DNA of 64,000 nucleotides from Papaver somniferum (taxonomy: Eukaryota > Streptophyta > Magnoliopsida > Ranunculales > Papaveraceae). The position numbers and the translations under genes were made by a program. The notes under the pieces were generated by a model, which did not search any database, was not told the origin of the DNA, and saw only the letters and a list, made by a program, of their open reading frames with translations. Positions 46,119 through 57,263 of this stretch are shown here, piece by piece (position 1 is the first letter of the stretch; each line of letters begins with the position of its first letter). The stretch is taken from contig NC_039361.1 in assembly GCF_003573695.1 (NCBI RefSeq), positions 36,916,859-36,980,858 on the forward strand. The letters are read 5' to 3'.

Positions 46119-48260
46119 ATCCCCCCCTTTGTCAATTTTAGCGACAAAACTATCAATACATATGGAATACAAAAAATATATAAATAAACTTTTGTAGATC
46201 CTATTCCACATGCCTAATCTTCAGCGTTACTCGAAATCTTCGTCACTTCCAAGTACTCCAATGATCCCAAAGGTTGTAAGTTTAGCATCATTGTTGTTGA
46301 AAATCCGTAGCTATAACAACGAGAAAACAAGAGTTCTCAATCATTGTTATACAGTGTCATAGTATCATTACACAGCGTCAAAGTTCAATTGTATCACAAC
46401 TTTAACAACAATACTATGGTGATATATCACTTTCCCTTAGTCAATACTCCATCTTACATGGAAACCACTCCCCATTACATAATGATCCGAAAACCATATG
46501 TATTTGTAGTGTGAACTACATATTAATTCTCCCCCTTTTTGTCAATAAAATTGGAAAAGGTACAATAACGGGATCCTAATAAAATTTCCGAAAGAGACAT
46601 TTCATGACCAAAAGAAAGAATATATCATCTTATTTAGATGCAATCATAAAGCCGAAGCTAAATGCATTCATCAAAGAGTTTATAAAGATACAATATAACC
46701 CCTATAATATTCCACAGCCGCACTCCCCACAAAAATTTGGCAATTAAGCACAAGTTCAATTAGGAACTCTCCCCCATAAAATGTTATTCCCGAGAAAACA
46801 ACAAGAGCGACCTTAATTTCAAAAAGAAAATAAGGATTTCTTTGGACATAAGAAATCACATACAAGTATGAATTTGAATCCAAAATATTCAATTAAATTA
46901 ACCATAAGAGAACCCATGATTAAATTAATCGAACATGCTCAACATAAGTAAACTTATGGAGACTCAAAAACACTCAATTAGATTAATCACAAGAAAACCC
47001 ATAATTAATCTAATCGAAATACACAACTAAAATAATCACAAAAGTAATCAATTTAATTGGTCATGCTCGGCACAAAGTATCTCACGGAGCAACAACTGTG
47101 TCAAAACAATGACTCAGTCGATAAAGCTCAACATAAGACACCTTATGGAACAACACAGTATGTACAAAAAAATTGTGGATCGGAGATCGACCTTATATCG
47201 TGGAATAAACAAGGACTCATTCTTTGGTGTTTGTACTTATAACACTTTGAAAGTTCATGACCCTTTAACGAAGAATATGAACACGTCAAGTTAGGATAAA
47301 AGTCAGGCTTCTTAGATGTGCAAGCAGCTAGGAACATAGTGGAACATGAAACATTACAAACAAAGTTTCCAAAGAATGGGTCAACTTTATCTTCCAGAAT
47401 AGTTGGATTATCTTCTGAAAGAATATCAAGATTGATGTATGTATTGCTACAATTATCAAAATCAATATTTTCACCAAGAAGTGCAACACTTGATTTCTCT
47501 TCTTCATTAGAATCATAGTTGTCAGACATTTCATCAAGAGTTGCAGCAAGACCTTTGTTTCCAGTGTATTTTCTACGATTTAGGAACTCGTTTGCAAAAT
47601 GACCAAATCCTTTACACTTAAAGCACTGAGGCATATTCTTGTCATCATATTCATCAATATCCCTATTTTTAGGAGGAACACGATTACGAGGTTTGACTGA
47701 TACCTTGGGCTTATCTCTGGAGAACCGTTTACTTCTCTTCAGCAGAAGATCCCTAAACTGTCTTGTGATCATCAAGACTGAGTTGTCAAGATCTTCATCT
47801 GATGAATCTGTCTCAGAGTGATTATCTTCAGAGATATACACTTTTTTACTTTTATCAAGTAATTTAGTGTCCTTTAGTGCTTTGAACGCAACATCCTTAG
47901 ATTTGGATGAATGTTCGTGATCAAAGATCTTAAGCTTTCCAACCAGCGTATTTCTGGAGAGATTATCAAGGTTATATCCCTCAACGATGGCATTCTTCTT
48001 AGAATCGTATCTAGATGGCAGCGATCTGAGAATTTTCATCAGAATGTCCCTTTCAGGAATAGTCTTACCCAATGCAAAAGATGCATTCACAATTTCAGAC
48101 ACTTTGTGATTAAACTCATCAAATGTTTCTTCATCTTCCATACGAAGGTTTTCCCAGTCGGAATTAAGGTTTTGAAGCCTAGCTTCCTTTTCACTGGTAT
48201 TACCTTCAAAAACGGTTTCTAAGATATCCCAAGCTTCTTTAGACTTAGTGCAATTCGACC
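46119..48260 (-). mobile_element. Element B: deleted internal region joined to element A
   Basis: 46119-47219 repeats 22886-23988, starting with the purine tract. At 47220 the sequence jumps to gag, leaving out about 1.35 kb that includes the region of the unknown ORF at 24408-24794. Gag then runs to 48260, where its N-terminal part is lost and element C LTR resumes. No second 5' LTR is present. The order LTR, internal, LTR, internal suggests recombination between elements of one family. Confidence 0.85.
47143..48260 (-). pseudogene. Element B gag, N-terminally truncated, chimeric tail
   Basis: Gag homologous to that of element A but uninterrupted at the Tat target. It runs from AEDEETFDEF-like sequence through the linker (KKVYISEDNHSETDSSDEDL), the zinc knuckle CFKCKGFGHFANEF (its last cysteine is replaced by phenylalanine) and VDPFFGNFVCNVS. 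The next motif, CSYSSLKGHELSKC, has also lost one cysteine. At 47220 the ORF crosses the deletion junction and continues for about 25 codons in sequence that is non-coding in element A. The N-terminal 120 or so codons are missing at 48260. Confidence 0.88.
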
Positions 48261-50340
48261 AATATCTGGATTATCGAGCAATCTATCAAATTCGGTCCCA
48301 TATACAGAAACACCAATAGATCACCGATCCACACAACAAGTTATGGAAGTCTATCAAATATAAAACAACTTGTTGGATCCTAGTCAATCATGTGTGCATG
48401 AAATATAATCACAAAGATCAGAATACCAATAAAAAACTATTCTTGTCTTCAAATCTTTGGTCTTCAATGTATCTGCACAAATAACTAAATTTCCTTATGA
48501 TCAATCATTCACAGAATGGAGTTTGTTAACAATGGACGATCACAATCCTATCGTAAAATCTAAAAAAAAAAGATATAAACTTTGTCGATCCTAGATCTAG
48601 GTCGAGTGACCTTATATATCATAAGAGAAGGATCACATAATAGACAAACTAGGTGCAATAAAGGTTCAACTATCGTTATTCAATCAAATAATTGAGAAAT
48701 AAAATAATAATATGATCCTAGTTTCCCACCAACAGTACTTCTAAACGCTTCTTAATCCCAAAGAAGTCTTTAAATGAAGCGGGCGTAAAAGATTTCGCCT
48801 AATTAGGTTACTCTCCTTTCCAGGTGAGTATCAAAAATAATACTAATAATCATCTTCCAACACTGACTAAAAAATGAAGTGCGTGTCTTCTGGATAAGTT
48901 TATAAGAAGAAGAAAAACTTCAATATTTATATACCAAGATAGTTTGGATACCAAGGAATTTCCATAATTGTAGATAACGAAAGATATGCGATAAATACCA
49001 ATTTTCGGTTTTGCTTAATTCCAAATAATATACCAAAATCTTTCATGGATGACAACTCAATATTAACTAGCATACAAGTATACTCTAGTAATATTTTCTC
49101 CAGTGATATGCTTTAATTACTGGGAAATTAAATGCATATAAATTCGGAAAAGTAAATAAAAGAATATAAAATATTTCGGTCCGGGATCTCACCTTGAGTA
49201 TCAAAGAATATATCTGAACAATAAATATATAAATTTTATCACGTGATCTCACGTGATCTCACCTGCACAAGGTCCGGGATCTCACCTTGTGCTCAAACAT
49301 TATGACGACATTGTGAACTTTCATAAATAGCAACTCATATTCCGAAATCTTTATAAACCCTAAAGTATATATAGAGAAATCGGAAACACACTTGCTATCA
49401 GGGACCAGTCCTGCAAGAGATCCCCAAGGTAGGGATCGATCCTTCTAAAGATCCTTAAGTAGGGATGGATCTTGCTATATATCCCCAAGTAGGAATTGGT
49501 CCAGCAATAGGTCCTTGGGTTTACTTTCAACTAAGATTTTTTCCCGCAAGTATACTTTCTTAAACTCATGTAGTTAAACATAGTTTTATATGCATCAAAT
49601 CAACCAAAATTTCAACAAACAATCTATTAACGAATTACAAAGATATTTTTATGTCGCATATACAAAGTTCAAAAGATAGACGTTATAATTTGTATTCTGA
49701 TATACCAAAGTTGAAACTACAACTTTTGTATTCTTCCTTGGCACTTTGATCATACTAAAATGAAAAAATCATCACCACCAGAGATGCATATATAAATATA
49801 ATTTCGGATGCTAAGTTTTCAATATAAACAACTTAAAAGTAATGTAGATAGAAAATGAGACAAGTCAAGTTTGTATTACTAACCTCGATCAGAAGAATGA
49901 AGTGTTCGGTGAGGTCGATATGTCTTTGATGGGTATCTTAAACACCTTGTTCATGCTTTCTTTGTTATGTTTCTTTTGAAATTTTATGGTTGTTTTGAGT
50001 TCATAGGTTTTTTCGAGTCATATGGCACAAAAGAAGACAAAATAGGTTCCTAAGGGAATAACATGGGAAAATTATATTATCCAAGGATAATGGAAGACCA
50101 ACTGAAGTCTGGAAAAAAACTGCTAAAAAGACCCTGGAAACTACTCAGGACATCCACTTAGTAATTAAAAAGAATGAGGGCACCCCCACTTTGGCGGCTT
50201 TTATCCATGTCACAGGTGTCTAAATAGCTTCCTATGATATAACCCTAATTAGGTCGGGAAAGAAATGATTTGTTTCCCATTCTTCGTATCTATTAATGTG
50301 ATCTGATGCTGATGTGATTGATTCGATAAGGTTGATGTTA
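48261..50340 (-). mobile_element. Element C LTR, left copy, continued
   Basis: This resumes the LTR begun at 20526 and matches 57922-59940 with many small differences. It contains tandem variants of a motif of about 30 bp around GATCCCCAAGTAGGGAT (49405-49515). The last 430 bases (49910-50340) resemble the start of an Athila-type LTR (GGCACAAAAGAAGACAAAAT, GAGGGCACCCCCACTTTGG). No gene is seen. Similarity to the right copy stops near 50340 at GATAAGGTTGATGTTA. Confidence 0.75.
49400..49515. repeat. Short tandem repeat in element C LTR
   Basis: Four degenerate units of the type GGACCAGTCCTGCAAGAGAT / CCCCAAGGTAGGGATCGATC follow one another about 30 bases apart. The same array is at 58970-59090 in the right copy. 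Confidence 0.65.
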
Positions 50341-51220
50341 GATTTCTTGACAGGTACCCCAAATTGAATGTGCTGAAAAAAATATTGCAGCACAAGTTGA
50401 ACTATTTTCTTTTTGTTACCTTTTTATGAAATATCTTGAAGAACCAATGAAGCGAGACCCTATAGTTATACAAGATAAAATATAGTCAAGGGCACAACAA
50501 AGTATGAGCATACCGAGAAAATATACAAAAAGGATGTGGCGTCTGTTAAGATAAAAAGGGGACGCACAAAGAAGAAAGTAGGTACACCAAATAAAAGACA
50601 AGTGAAGACAAAGATTACTCCTCTTGAGAGTCGTGCAAGTGTATAAGATGTTGATCAAGAAATAAATCCAATGTTATATCTTGAAGAACCAATGAAGCAA
50701 GACCCTAGAGGTAGAAAAGATACCACAAATTCAAGGGCACAAGAAAGTATGAGCATACCGAGAAAAAATACAAAGAGTATATGGTGTCAGTTAAGAAGAA
50801 AAAAAGTCGTTCAAATAAGGAAGTAGGAACACCAAATAAAAGAAGAGTGAAGACAAAGATTATTCCGCTTGAGATTGATGCAAGTTTATAAGATGTTGAG
50901 CAAGAAATAAAGCCAATACTAGAAGAATATTACAAACAACTTCCTCAAGTTATTCATGAGTTTGTTATGTCTACTGACAATAGGGACACTTAAGTGGAAC
51001 GATCTTGGAGAACCTCAACCAATGTCAAATATTTTAAAAATAATATTATTACCCAACCATTTGAAGGCAAGAAATATTATATTTCAATGATGAAGGAAGA
51101 TTCAATGGGACATAAAGAAGTTGTTTTCCGTAATTTTGTTGCTCGTGTTCAAGTCCCGTAGGGGAGTGCACCAATTACACTGAATTATTAGATGTGATGT
51201 TGTAGTGTAGCCATCCGTTG
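50341..51220 (+). pseudogene. Decayed unknown ORF with 245-bp direct duplication
   Basis: Two direct repeats start near 50431 and 50676, both with ATATCTTGAAGAACCAATGAAG. Read on the plus strand they give broken peptides such as SRAQESMSIPRKNTK and NKRRVKTKIIPLEID. The second is followed by EEYYKQLPQVIHEFVMSTDN and, after stops, GKKYYISMMKEDSMGHKEVV. The composition looks once-coding, perhaps a transposon protein, but I do not recognise the family. Several stops are present. Confidence 0.4.
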
Positions 51221-51899
51221 GTGGTTACGTGGTCTTGCATAGTTCATTATTTATTCCTGGAACTTTTTTTATGTTTGCACAACAACAAAAAAATGGTTTT
51301 TATTAAGCCGTTAAAGTATAGAAAATTTGTTACAACTTTAGTGGATAACAACCATTATATTGGTCTATGGATAGACATATATAGATTATCCATTACCTCC
51401 TCTGTATAGGTTAGTGATTCAAAAAAAGTAAACCGCCAACAAGCATGCTAAATAAGTCAAACTTTACGATGACAACATTAACTTATGGAATGCTTTGGAT
51501 GAGTTTGTAAAGGGCCCAATAGATTTGAGTTAAGTGTTATCATGTTTGGGAACAACTAATTTTTTTTTTTTTATGATCATATTCTTATTATGTGTAATGT
51601 AATTCGCACTACTATTGATGGATCAAATAAATGTGATTGTTTGTGTACACACTTTGAAATATTTTTAGGAAAAATTGGTTTATGGTAATGGTGGTGGTTA
51701 TTTTTATTATCGACCATGACGACAAAGTGTATGACTTTCAATCGACATTGTTTGAATTATAAAACCATGCCGTCCGTGAGAGTCTCACACCGATAATTTT
51801 ATTTTGTACCAGAGTCGTCATGGTCAACATTTTGTCAGGTTGACGACTATTTTAAAATCTGACAATATTGTGGCCTAAAATCTGGATTAGTTGGCATGA
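51221..51899. other. No feature recognised
   Basis: AT-rich sequence with no supported gene. It includes GACGAC/GTCGTC-containing fragments related to the repeat at 51900-52475. Confidence 0.4.
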
Positions 51900-52475
51900 T
51901 CTGAATTTAAAAACAATGATAACTGTGGTATTGTCATCATGTTGTATGACTCAAATATTTACGATTATAAAGACAACCAAAAAATTCTCACATAATTTTT
52001 TTTCACAAAAATCATCATGGTCATATAAAAATAACCATGATGACAATGCATTTGCCATCGTGTTCTGAAATCTACAACATGATGACTACAGAGGTAAACA
52101 ACAACTTTCTCCTGGAACTTTTTGTTATAAAAATCGTCATGGTCATATAATGATAACCATGATGACGGTGTATTAGTCGTCATGTTATGAGATTTACAAT
52201 ATGACGACTACGGAGTCAAATAATAACATTTTTCTGGAATTTTTTGATTCAAAAATCGGCTTGGTCATATAATGATAACCATGAAAACATTGTATTATCG
52301 CCATGTTATGAAATCTAAAACATGACCATTATAACGGAAAACAATAACATTCTCCTGGAACATTTTGTCGCAAAAAACTTGGCATGGTCATTTAATAATA
52401 ACAATAATGAACTTGGATTAGTCTTCATGTTATGAATCTGCAACATGACGGTTGGTACTGAAAAAATCCTACAAC
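51900..52475. repeat. About 121-bp tandem repeat
   Basis: Units starting near 52016, 52138, 52262 and 52384, with a more diverged one before, share CATGGTCATATAATGATAAC, CATGATGAC, GTCATGTTATGA and CTCCTGGAACTTTTTG. Within each unit CATGGTCAT and AACCATG form inverted pairs. Such arrays occur near ends of some DNA transposons, but no terminal repeats or transposase were seen. Confidence 0.8.
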
Positions 52476-53454
52476 ATACAATTAGAGCATATAAATAACA
52501 AAAAATGAAGCTTAACACATTTATCTTGGTGAAGTAATTAACTTTATCTTACTTTCACAACATGGATTTTTGCATGGTACAAGGTTGAAGTTAGCAACTT
52601 CAAAAAACCACAAAAACTTCATTCTAAGCATATGGTTGAGATTCATCCACGTTTGCAACTTTCATGGGGAATGAAAACCCCTTAAAATTGGTACTAGTAC
52701 ATTTGGTATATTCAGAGGTACACTCAAAAGAAATATGGACATATAATGTACAAAGACTCGAATGTTAAGTAAATGAATAGTTGAATCACCCATTTTGGAA
52801 GATTATTTATGAGAAAAGTAAATGTGAATTTATACTAACAGAACACTTAACAAATAGTTTTTAAATATTAGAAATTAAGTGTACTTTCTATAGGAAATAT
52901 CCCAACAACAACTCTTATGGGAAAAAAAATTGGTTAGACATCAAATAACAAAAGATGTAGTTGGTTTTTGTGAATCAATATTTTGGATTATTGGAAAGAT
53001 GAATTGAAAAAAACTATTTAAAAACTAAAATATTTACAACTATATATTCCGTAAGTGTAAATTATATACTTTTGGTTGGTAACCTAGGAACAAGCTGGGC
53101 TCCAACACCTTTTTGAATATTTACAACTATGGATAAAATATCAAACACAAAAGTTATCCCCTAATAAAGAGCTAACCACAGTATAACCACATGTGCAATT
53201 AATTAGTTCTAGAAGAAAAAGTCCGTTGATTTATTTTATTTTCTTTCTTTCCATTATAATTGGAAACTAGCTCCTTTTCAACAGTTTTTTAAATCCAATA
53301 TATAATCATAATAATGAACAAATATAAAAAAAAACCAAGATTCTTAAAACAAAATAAATGTAAAGATAATAATTAACCTTGAATATATCAACTTAGATGA
53401 TAAAATTGTCTCAATATCTTAAGGCACATTTGATGTTTTTTGGATTATATTATA
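52476..53454. other. AT-rich sequence, no feature recognised
   Basis: No ORF of note, no clear repeat structure and no match to other parts of the window that I could see. Confidence 0.5.
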
Positions 53455-53880
53455 ATACAAAACAACGACCGTTTCACCAACCCCAACAATATGTCTGTGT
53501 TTAAACTCGTCTCGTGAGCCTCATCCAATATGATAATGGAATACTGCTTAAGCTTTGGATTTGACAGAATTTCATATAGTAGAACTCCATCAGTAAGATA
53601 TTTAATCTTAGTCGCCTTCTCAGTTGTTCAATCTTCAAACATAATAGCATATCCTACTTCCTCTCCTAACTACACATTCAACTCTTGTGCTACTGGTCTG
53701 GAAATAGAGACAAAAGAAACTCTACGAGGTTAAGTAACTGCAATCATTCCAGATTTTGTGTTTCCTCTACGGTGTAATATTTGAGGGAGATGAGTACTTT
53801 TACCCGAACCAGTCTCTCAAATTATAACTATTAATGAGTTTTTTCAACTGTTTATAAAATCTTATGCTCAAACTCAAGTA
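53455..53880 (-). pseudogene. DEAH-box RNA helicase pseudogene fragment
   Basis: Minus-strand remnant of the RecA-like N-terminal helicase domain of a DEAH-box (Prp22/DHX8/DHX33-like) helicase. Visible motifs: motif I ETGSGKSTHLPQIL; motif Ia region PRRVSFVSISRPVAQEL; the block EEVGYAIMFED; motif Ib region [15 protein letters not shown]; and motif [21 protein letters not shown]. Upstream, LLEFEHKIL and TVEK match the usual start of the domain. Stops sit at positions where the family has Q, R or G, and one frameshift precedes motif I. Homology ends near 53455, before motif III. No intron interrupts the fragment, so a retrocopy or transposon-carried fragment is possible. It is the only host-type gene sequence in the window. 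Confidence 0.85.
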
Positions 53881-54496
53881 GCGTAAGAATTTCCACTTCC
53901 ATTGATGATGATTTCAGTTTTACAGTTGCTGTAAACAAGGAAGTGCGATCCGAATATAATTTGAACCAACTCAAACCAACTGAGCTAGTCCTCACAATCT
54001 CTGTTTATAATCTAGATTTTTGATGAATTATTATATGGTATGCATTATAATATAAAAAAAACATCATAAATAAGGTGTGAGAATATCATCAATCATCATC
54101 TAGATTTGATCTTTGATTTTTAACCAGAAGAGTTCATATGGATCACGATTGAGAATTTAATTATGTTGAGTTTTTTTTTTATCAAGAAGGTGATTATATT
54201 TGAGAGACTAATGCGCTAGATATAATTACGTGATAGTGATGATAATAATTCTTAATAGATGAAGATTAAATATCATGATCAAAACTTCTTAGTCAAGAAA
54301 AAATAATCTTTTTTACCGAAGGACGATAAACATTTTTTTTTTATAATTGTTAGTTTCAAAGACTTTGATATATTAGATCTAGTGATGATAATAATTCTTA
54401 ACGTATCATGATAAATTCTTAAAAGCGCAATATCTCAATCAAGAGAGAAATTACCCTTTTTCGCCAAGAATACGAAAAACATGATCAAGAACAATA
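53881..54496. other. AT-rich sequence, no feature recognised
   Basis: No supported gene. A short repeat of TGATGATAATAATTCTTAA occurs near 54236 and 54383. Confidence 0.5.
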
Positions 54497-55170
54497 TGTT
54501 AGAGCGCTACTCGGTTGAACCCGCCAAGCGTTGGTATGTCAACGTTGGTTGTCATATTTTAGTATAAAACTCACTTAATTAGATTACTAGAGTGAACTTT
54601 GTTAGGTTAGACTAGGAAGTCTAGGAATTTCGAGAGATACAAGTATTACTCTGAAAACCTGAAGAACCCGAAAACGTATCGACCTCAATGAAGAAATCAT
54701 CATTCAACTTGAGGTTAGTATTACATGGACTGAATTGTTTCCATTTTTATATCCTAAGATTTCAAGTCGTTTCTGATTGAAAACTTTGCATGCAAAGTTA
54801 TATACATGAACCCTAGTATTATAGACTTCGTCATCTTATTCTAGACAAAGTGTCAAGGAACGATATATTAATAGTTATGAATTCTTTATATTGGTATATT
54901 ATATTACGAAGTATAATGCTTATCTTTTGAATTTAGTAATTTCAACATCATCATAATCTTTTTAACTCGTTACTAGATGATGTGGTGAACATAAGTTTAA
55001 TTTCATGCCAAGAAAACTATGTTTAATTACATGAGTTTAAGGAAATAGACGTACAAAATTGTTTCGTAGTTAAAAGAAATACGGTTTTCATTGAAGATCT
55101 AAGGTTGGACCATGCCTAACCTATATATGGAATCAATGTGAAACTGATACTTGGTCTTAGAATAGATTAT
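54497..55170 (+). mobile_element. Copia-type LTR fragment, plus-oriented start
   Basis: Starts TGTTAGAGCGCTACTCGG, like the minus-strand start of the element A LTR. Several stretches (for example near 54845 and 55020-55060) are the reverse complement of element C LTR sequence near 59118 and 59293. It is an LTR 5' portion of a SIRE/Maximus-like element. The element it belonged to is not intact. Confidence 0.6.
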
Positions 55171-55440
55171 TTGACACCTTTTCAAGTACGATTTATTTTT
55201 ATCGCAAGTCTACTTCCTTAACCATGAGAACACAGTTTTTGAGTTATGAAATCAACACTAATTACCAAATAGCGTTATGTCGAACCTAAGAAGTCCAATA
55301 TCTAAACTATACTTAGTAACTCCATGTACCAAAGTTGTATGAAACAACTAGTATTTCATTCCTTGACACCTTGATCATATTAAAATGATCAAGTCACCAA
55401 TATTAAAGACACGTAAACAAACTATGTTGAGTTTTTTTTT
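55171..55440 (-). mobile_element. Copia-type LTR fragment, opposite orientation
   Basis: GCAAGTCTACTTCCTTAACC near 55206 and TTCCTTGACACCTTGATCAT near 55361 read in the same direction as the element C LTR near 59113 and 59290. That is opposite to the preceding fragment, so the two form an imperfect inverted pair. Confidence 0.45.
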
Positions 55441-56104
55441 GATTAGGTCTTCCACATAATCTTCCTTGATGTTTTCCTTTTTGTACGACATTATGCACAA
55501 CTACTTTTGAAAACAAGAGAAGTCCTTCAGAAAATACTAAGAATATAGACAACCAAGATGTGAAATTTCGAACTATCGAATAAATCTTTGTATATAAGAT
55601 TACACGAAATGATTGAAGTCTTATCGAACGGGATTTAAAACCGAAACCGGAAGTTGACGGAAAATTAACTGAATGATTTATGCAATAATCCATTTTTCAT
55701 AATGTAATATAAAAAGGTGTTTTAACATTTTCTAACTGGTTTGTTTTTCCTTGTCATGTGATGATGTGAGACATCACAATATGTACCCATACAAGAGACG
55801 CTGGATAACTTGAGGTCATTTTTTTATTCTATTGTCTAGACACTTGTAACCGTTGCCATATAAGATTAATATTTGTGTGTCTTTCTTGTTATCGATTTTT
55901 GATATTCTTTTTGTTGTACGGTAGACTTCGAAACCCGTTTATAGATGGGTTTTGTAGCGGCTGCTTTATTTTTAATGCTATTAAGATGGTTGCCTTTCCG
56001 GATACCTTGTGAAGCCGCCTTTCTCCAAGTTGGAACATCAGATCATATCTGTACATTGAAAAAATCATACTTCTTTATATTTTCAGGTCTTTTTTCGAGA
56101 TGAG
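55441..56104. other. No feature recognised
   Basis: No supported coding region. The sequence is probably further decayed LTR or internal element sequence. Confidence 0.4.
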
Positions 56105-57245
56105 ACTGTCGAGCGATATGCAAAACTTGAACTATCGTTATAATAATTCTTTTGCCTAAACATATTTTGACAATAATGATCTGAGTTATTTAGGGGAGAA
56201 AAATTAGATAATTCATTTGAAACAAAAGTAAGTGCATCTTACAAATTTTTTATCCCCCTTGTAAGTGTCCTTTATTCCCAAAAAATAAAAAATAAAAAAA
56301 GCAATGCGCAGTAACACAAGGAATGTGAGTTCAAATGTTACCCTTTTGTGGATCCACTTGCATTGGAGAGTTAATCATCCCATCCGTTTTAAAAATATTA
56401 TAGATTTGTCATCCGTTGGAGTCTCTGATTGGGAAGACTTTATGCTTTGACAAATATTCAGGTCCATTATAGCATAATCCTCTTGTCTCTCGATGAGATC
56501 TGCTTGCTTCCAGTATTAAGGTAAGGTTGTTAGAGATGTTATTGAACTTATTCAAGTCTTCTTCCGATGCATATTATCAAGAGTACCATTTAGTTGAGTC
56601 TCACGACATTTCTCTCGAAAGAGATATGCACGTTCTTTCTCTTCAAGGCATATTTGTTGAGAATTAATCTTTGCTTCAGATTTAGCTGGTTTCTTTTTCA
56701 ACAAATAGAAATCTATATGAATATTTTCTTATTCAAGCTTCTTTGAATTTAAATCTTCTTCAAAATTACTAAGAATAGACTTGATGAGACGATAACCATT
56801 ATCATGACCTTTGAAAGCCTTCCCCAATTTCTTGTTCTCTGAACAGCGAGGAGTCGCAAGAGCATGAATTGTTAGTTTATTATTTGTCGAGGGATCTAGT
56901 AGCTTCGAGTATTCTGAGAAATCCACATCTGCATTATGGTCAATATCTGAGTCACCATTATTGGAAATTTCATCAAGTTATTTTTCTAGGAGGGTTTTCC
57001 AGTCATCAACAACTTCTAAATTATTAATAAAGCGAATTTTTCTAGTAGATTCACATGAGATGATATCATGAAGATTTTCAGAAACTGAATTATATCAGAT
57101 TCCCTTATCAAGATTTAATTCAAAACTTTCAACATCATGTGTTACATTAAATGAATCATTTTTGGTTCATACGTAACCATATCTATATTTGTTTTCTTAT
57201 AGATTGGATCGCATCAAATACAGATTGTTAGATATTATCGTGTTT
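56105..57245 (-). mobile_element. Element C, right copy: internal region
   Basis: Matches 19376-20508. On the minus strand an open piece (56926-56729) reads DFSEYSKLLDPSTNNKLTIH and GKAFKGHDNGYRLIKSILSN, then a helical region. The GLGY-like part (about 56360-56560) is more damaged than in the left copy. It lies directly before a degenerate tRNA-iMet primer site (57246-57261) and the LTR. Function is gag-like by inference. Confidence 0.6.
56729..56926 (-). pseudogene. Element C gag-like fragment, 65 codons
   Basis: Small minus-strand open stretch. It contains a serine/threonine segment, HALATPRCSENKKLGK, and a lysine-rich helix ending LNSKKLE. The left copy has the same region with other damage. 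It is not a complete gene, and its family is inferred from position next to the primer site. Confidence 0.4.
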
Positions 57246-57261
57246 CCTTGCATTGATACCA
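57246..57261 (-). other. Degenerate tRNA-iMet primer site of element C
   Basis: The plus strand CCTTGCATTGATACCA gives TGGTATCAATGCAAGG on the minus strand. The first eight bases match the initiator tRNA-Met site. The LTR starts at 57264. Confidence 0.6.
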
Positions 57262-57263
57262 AT

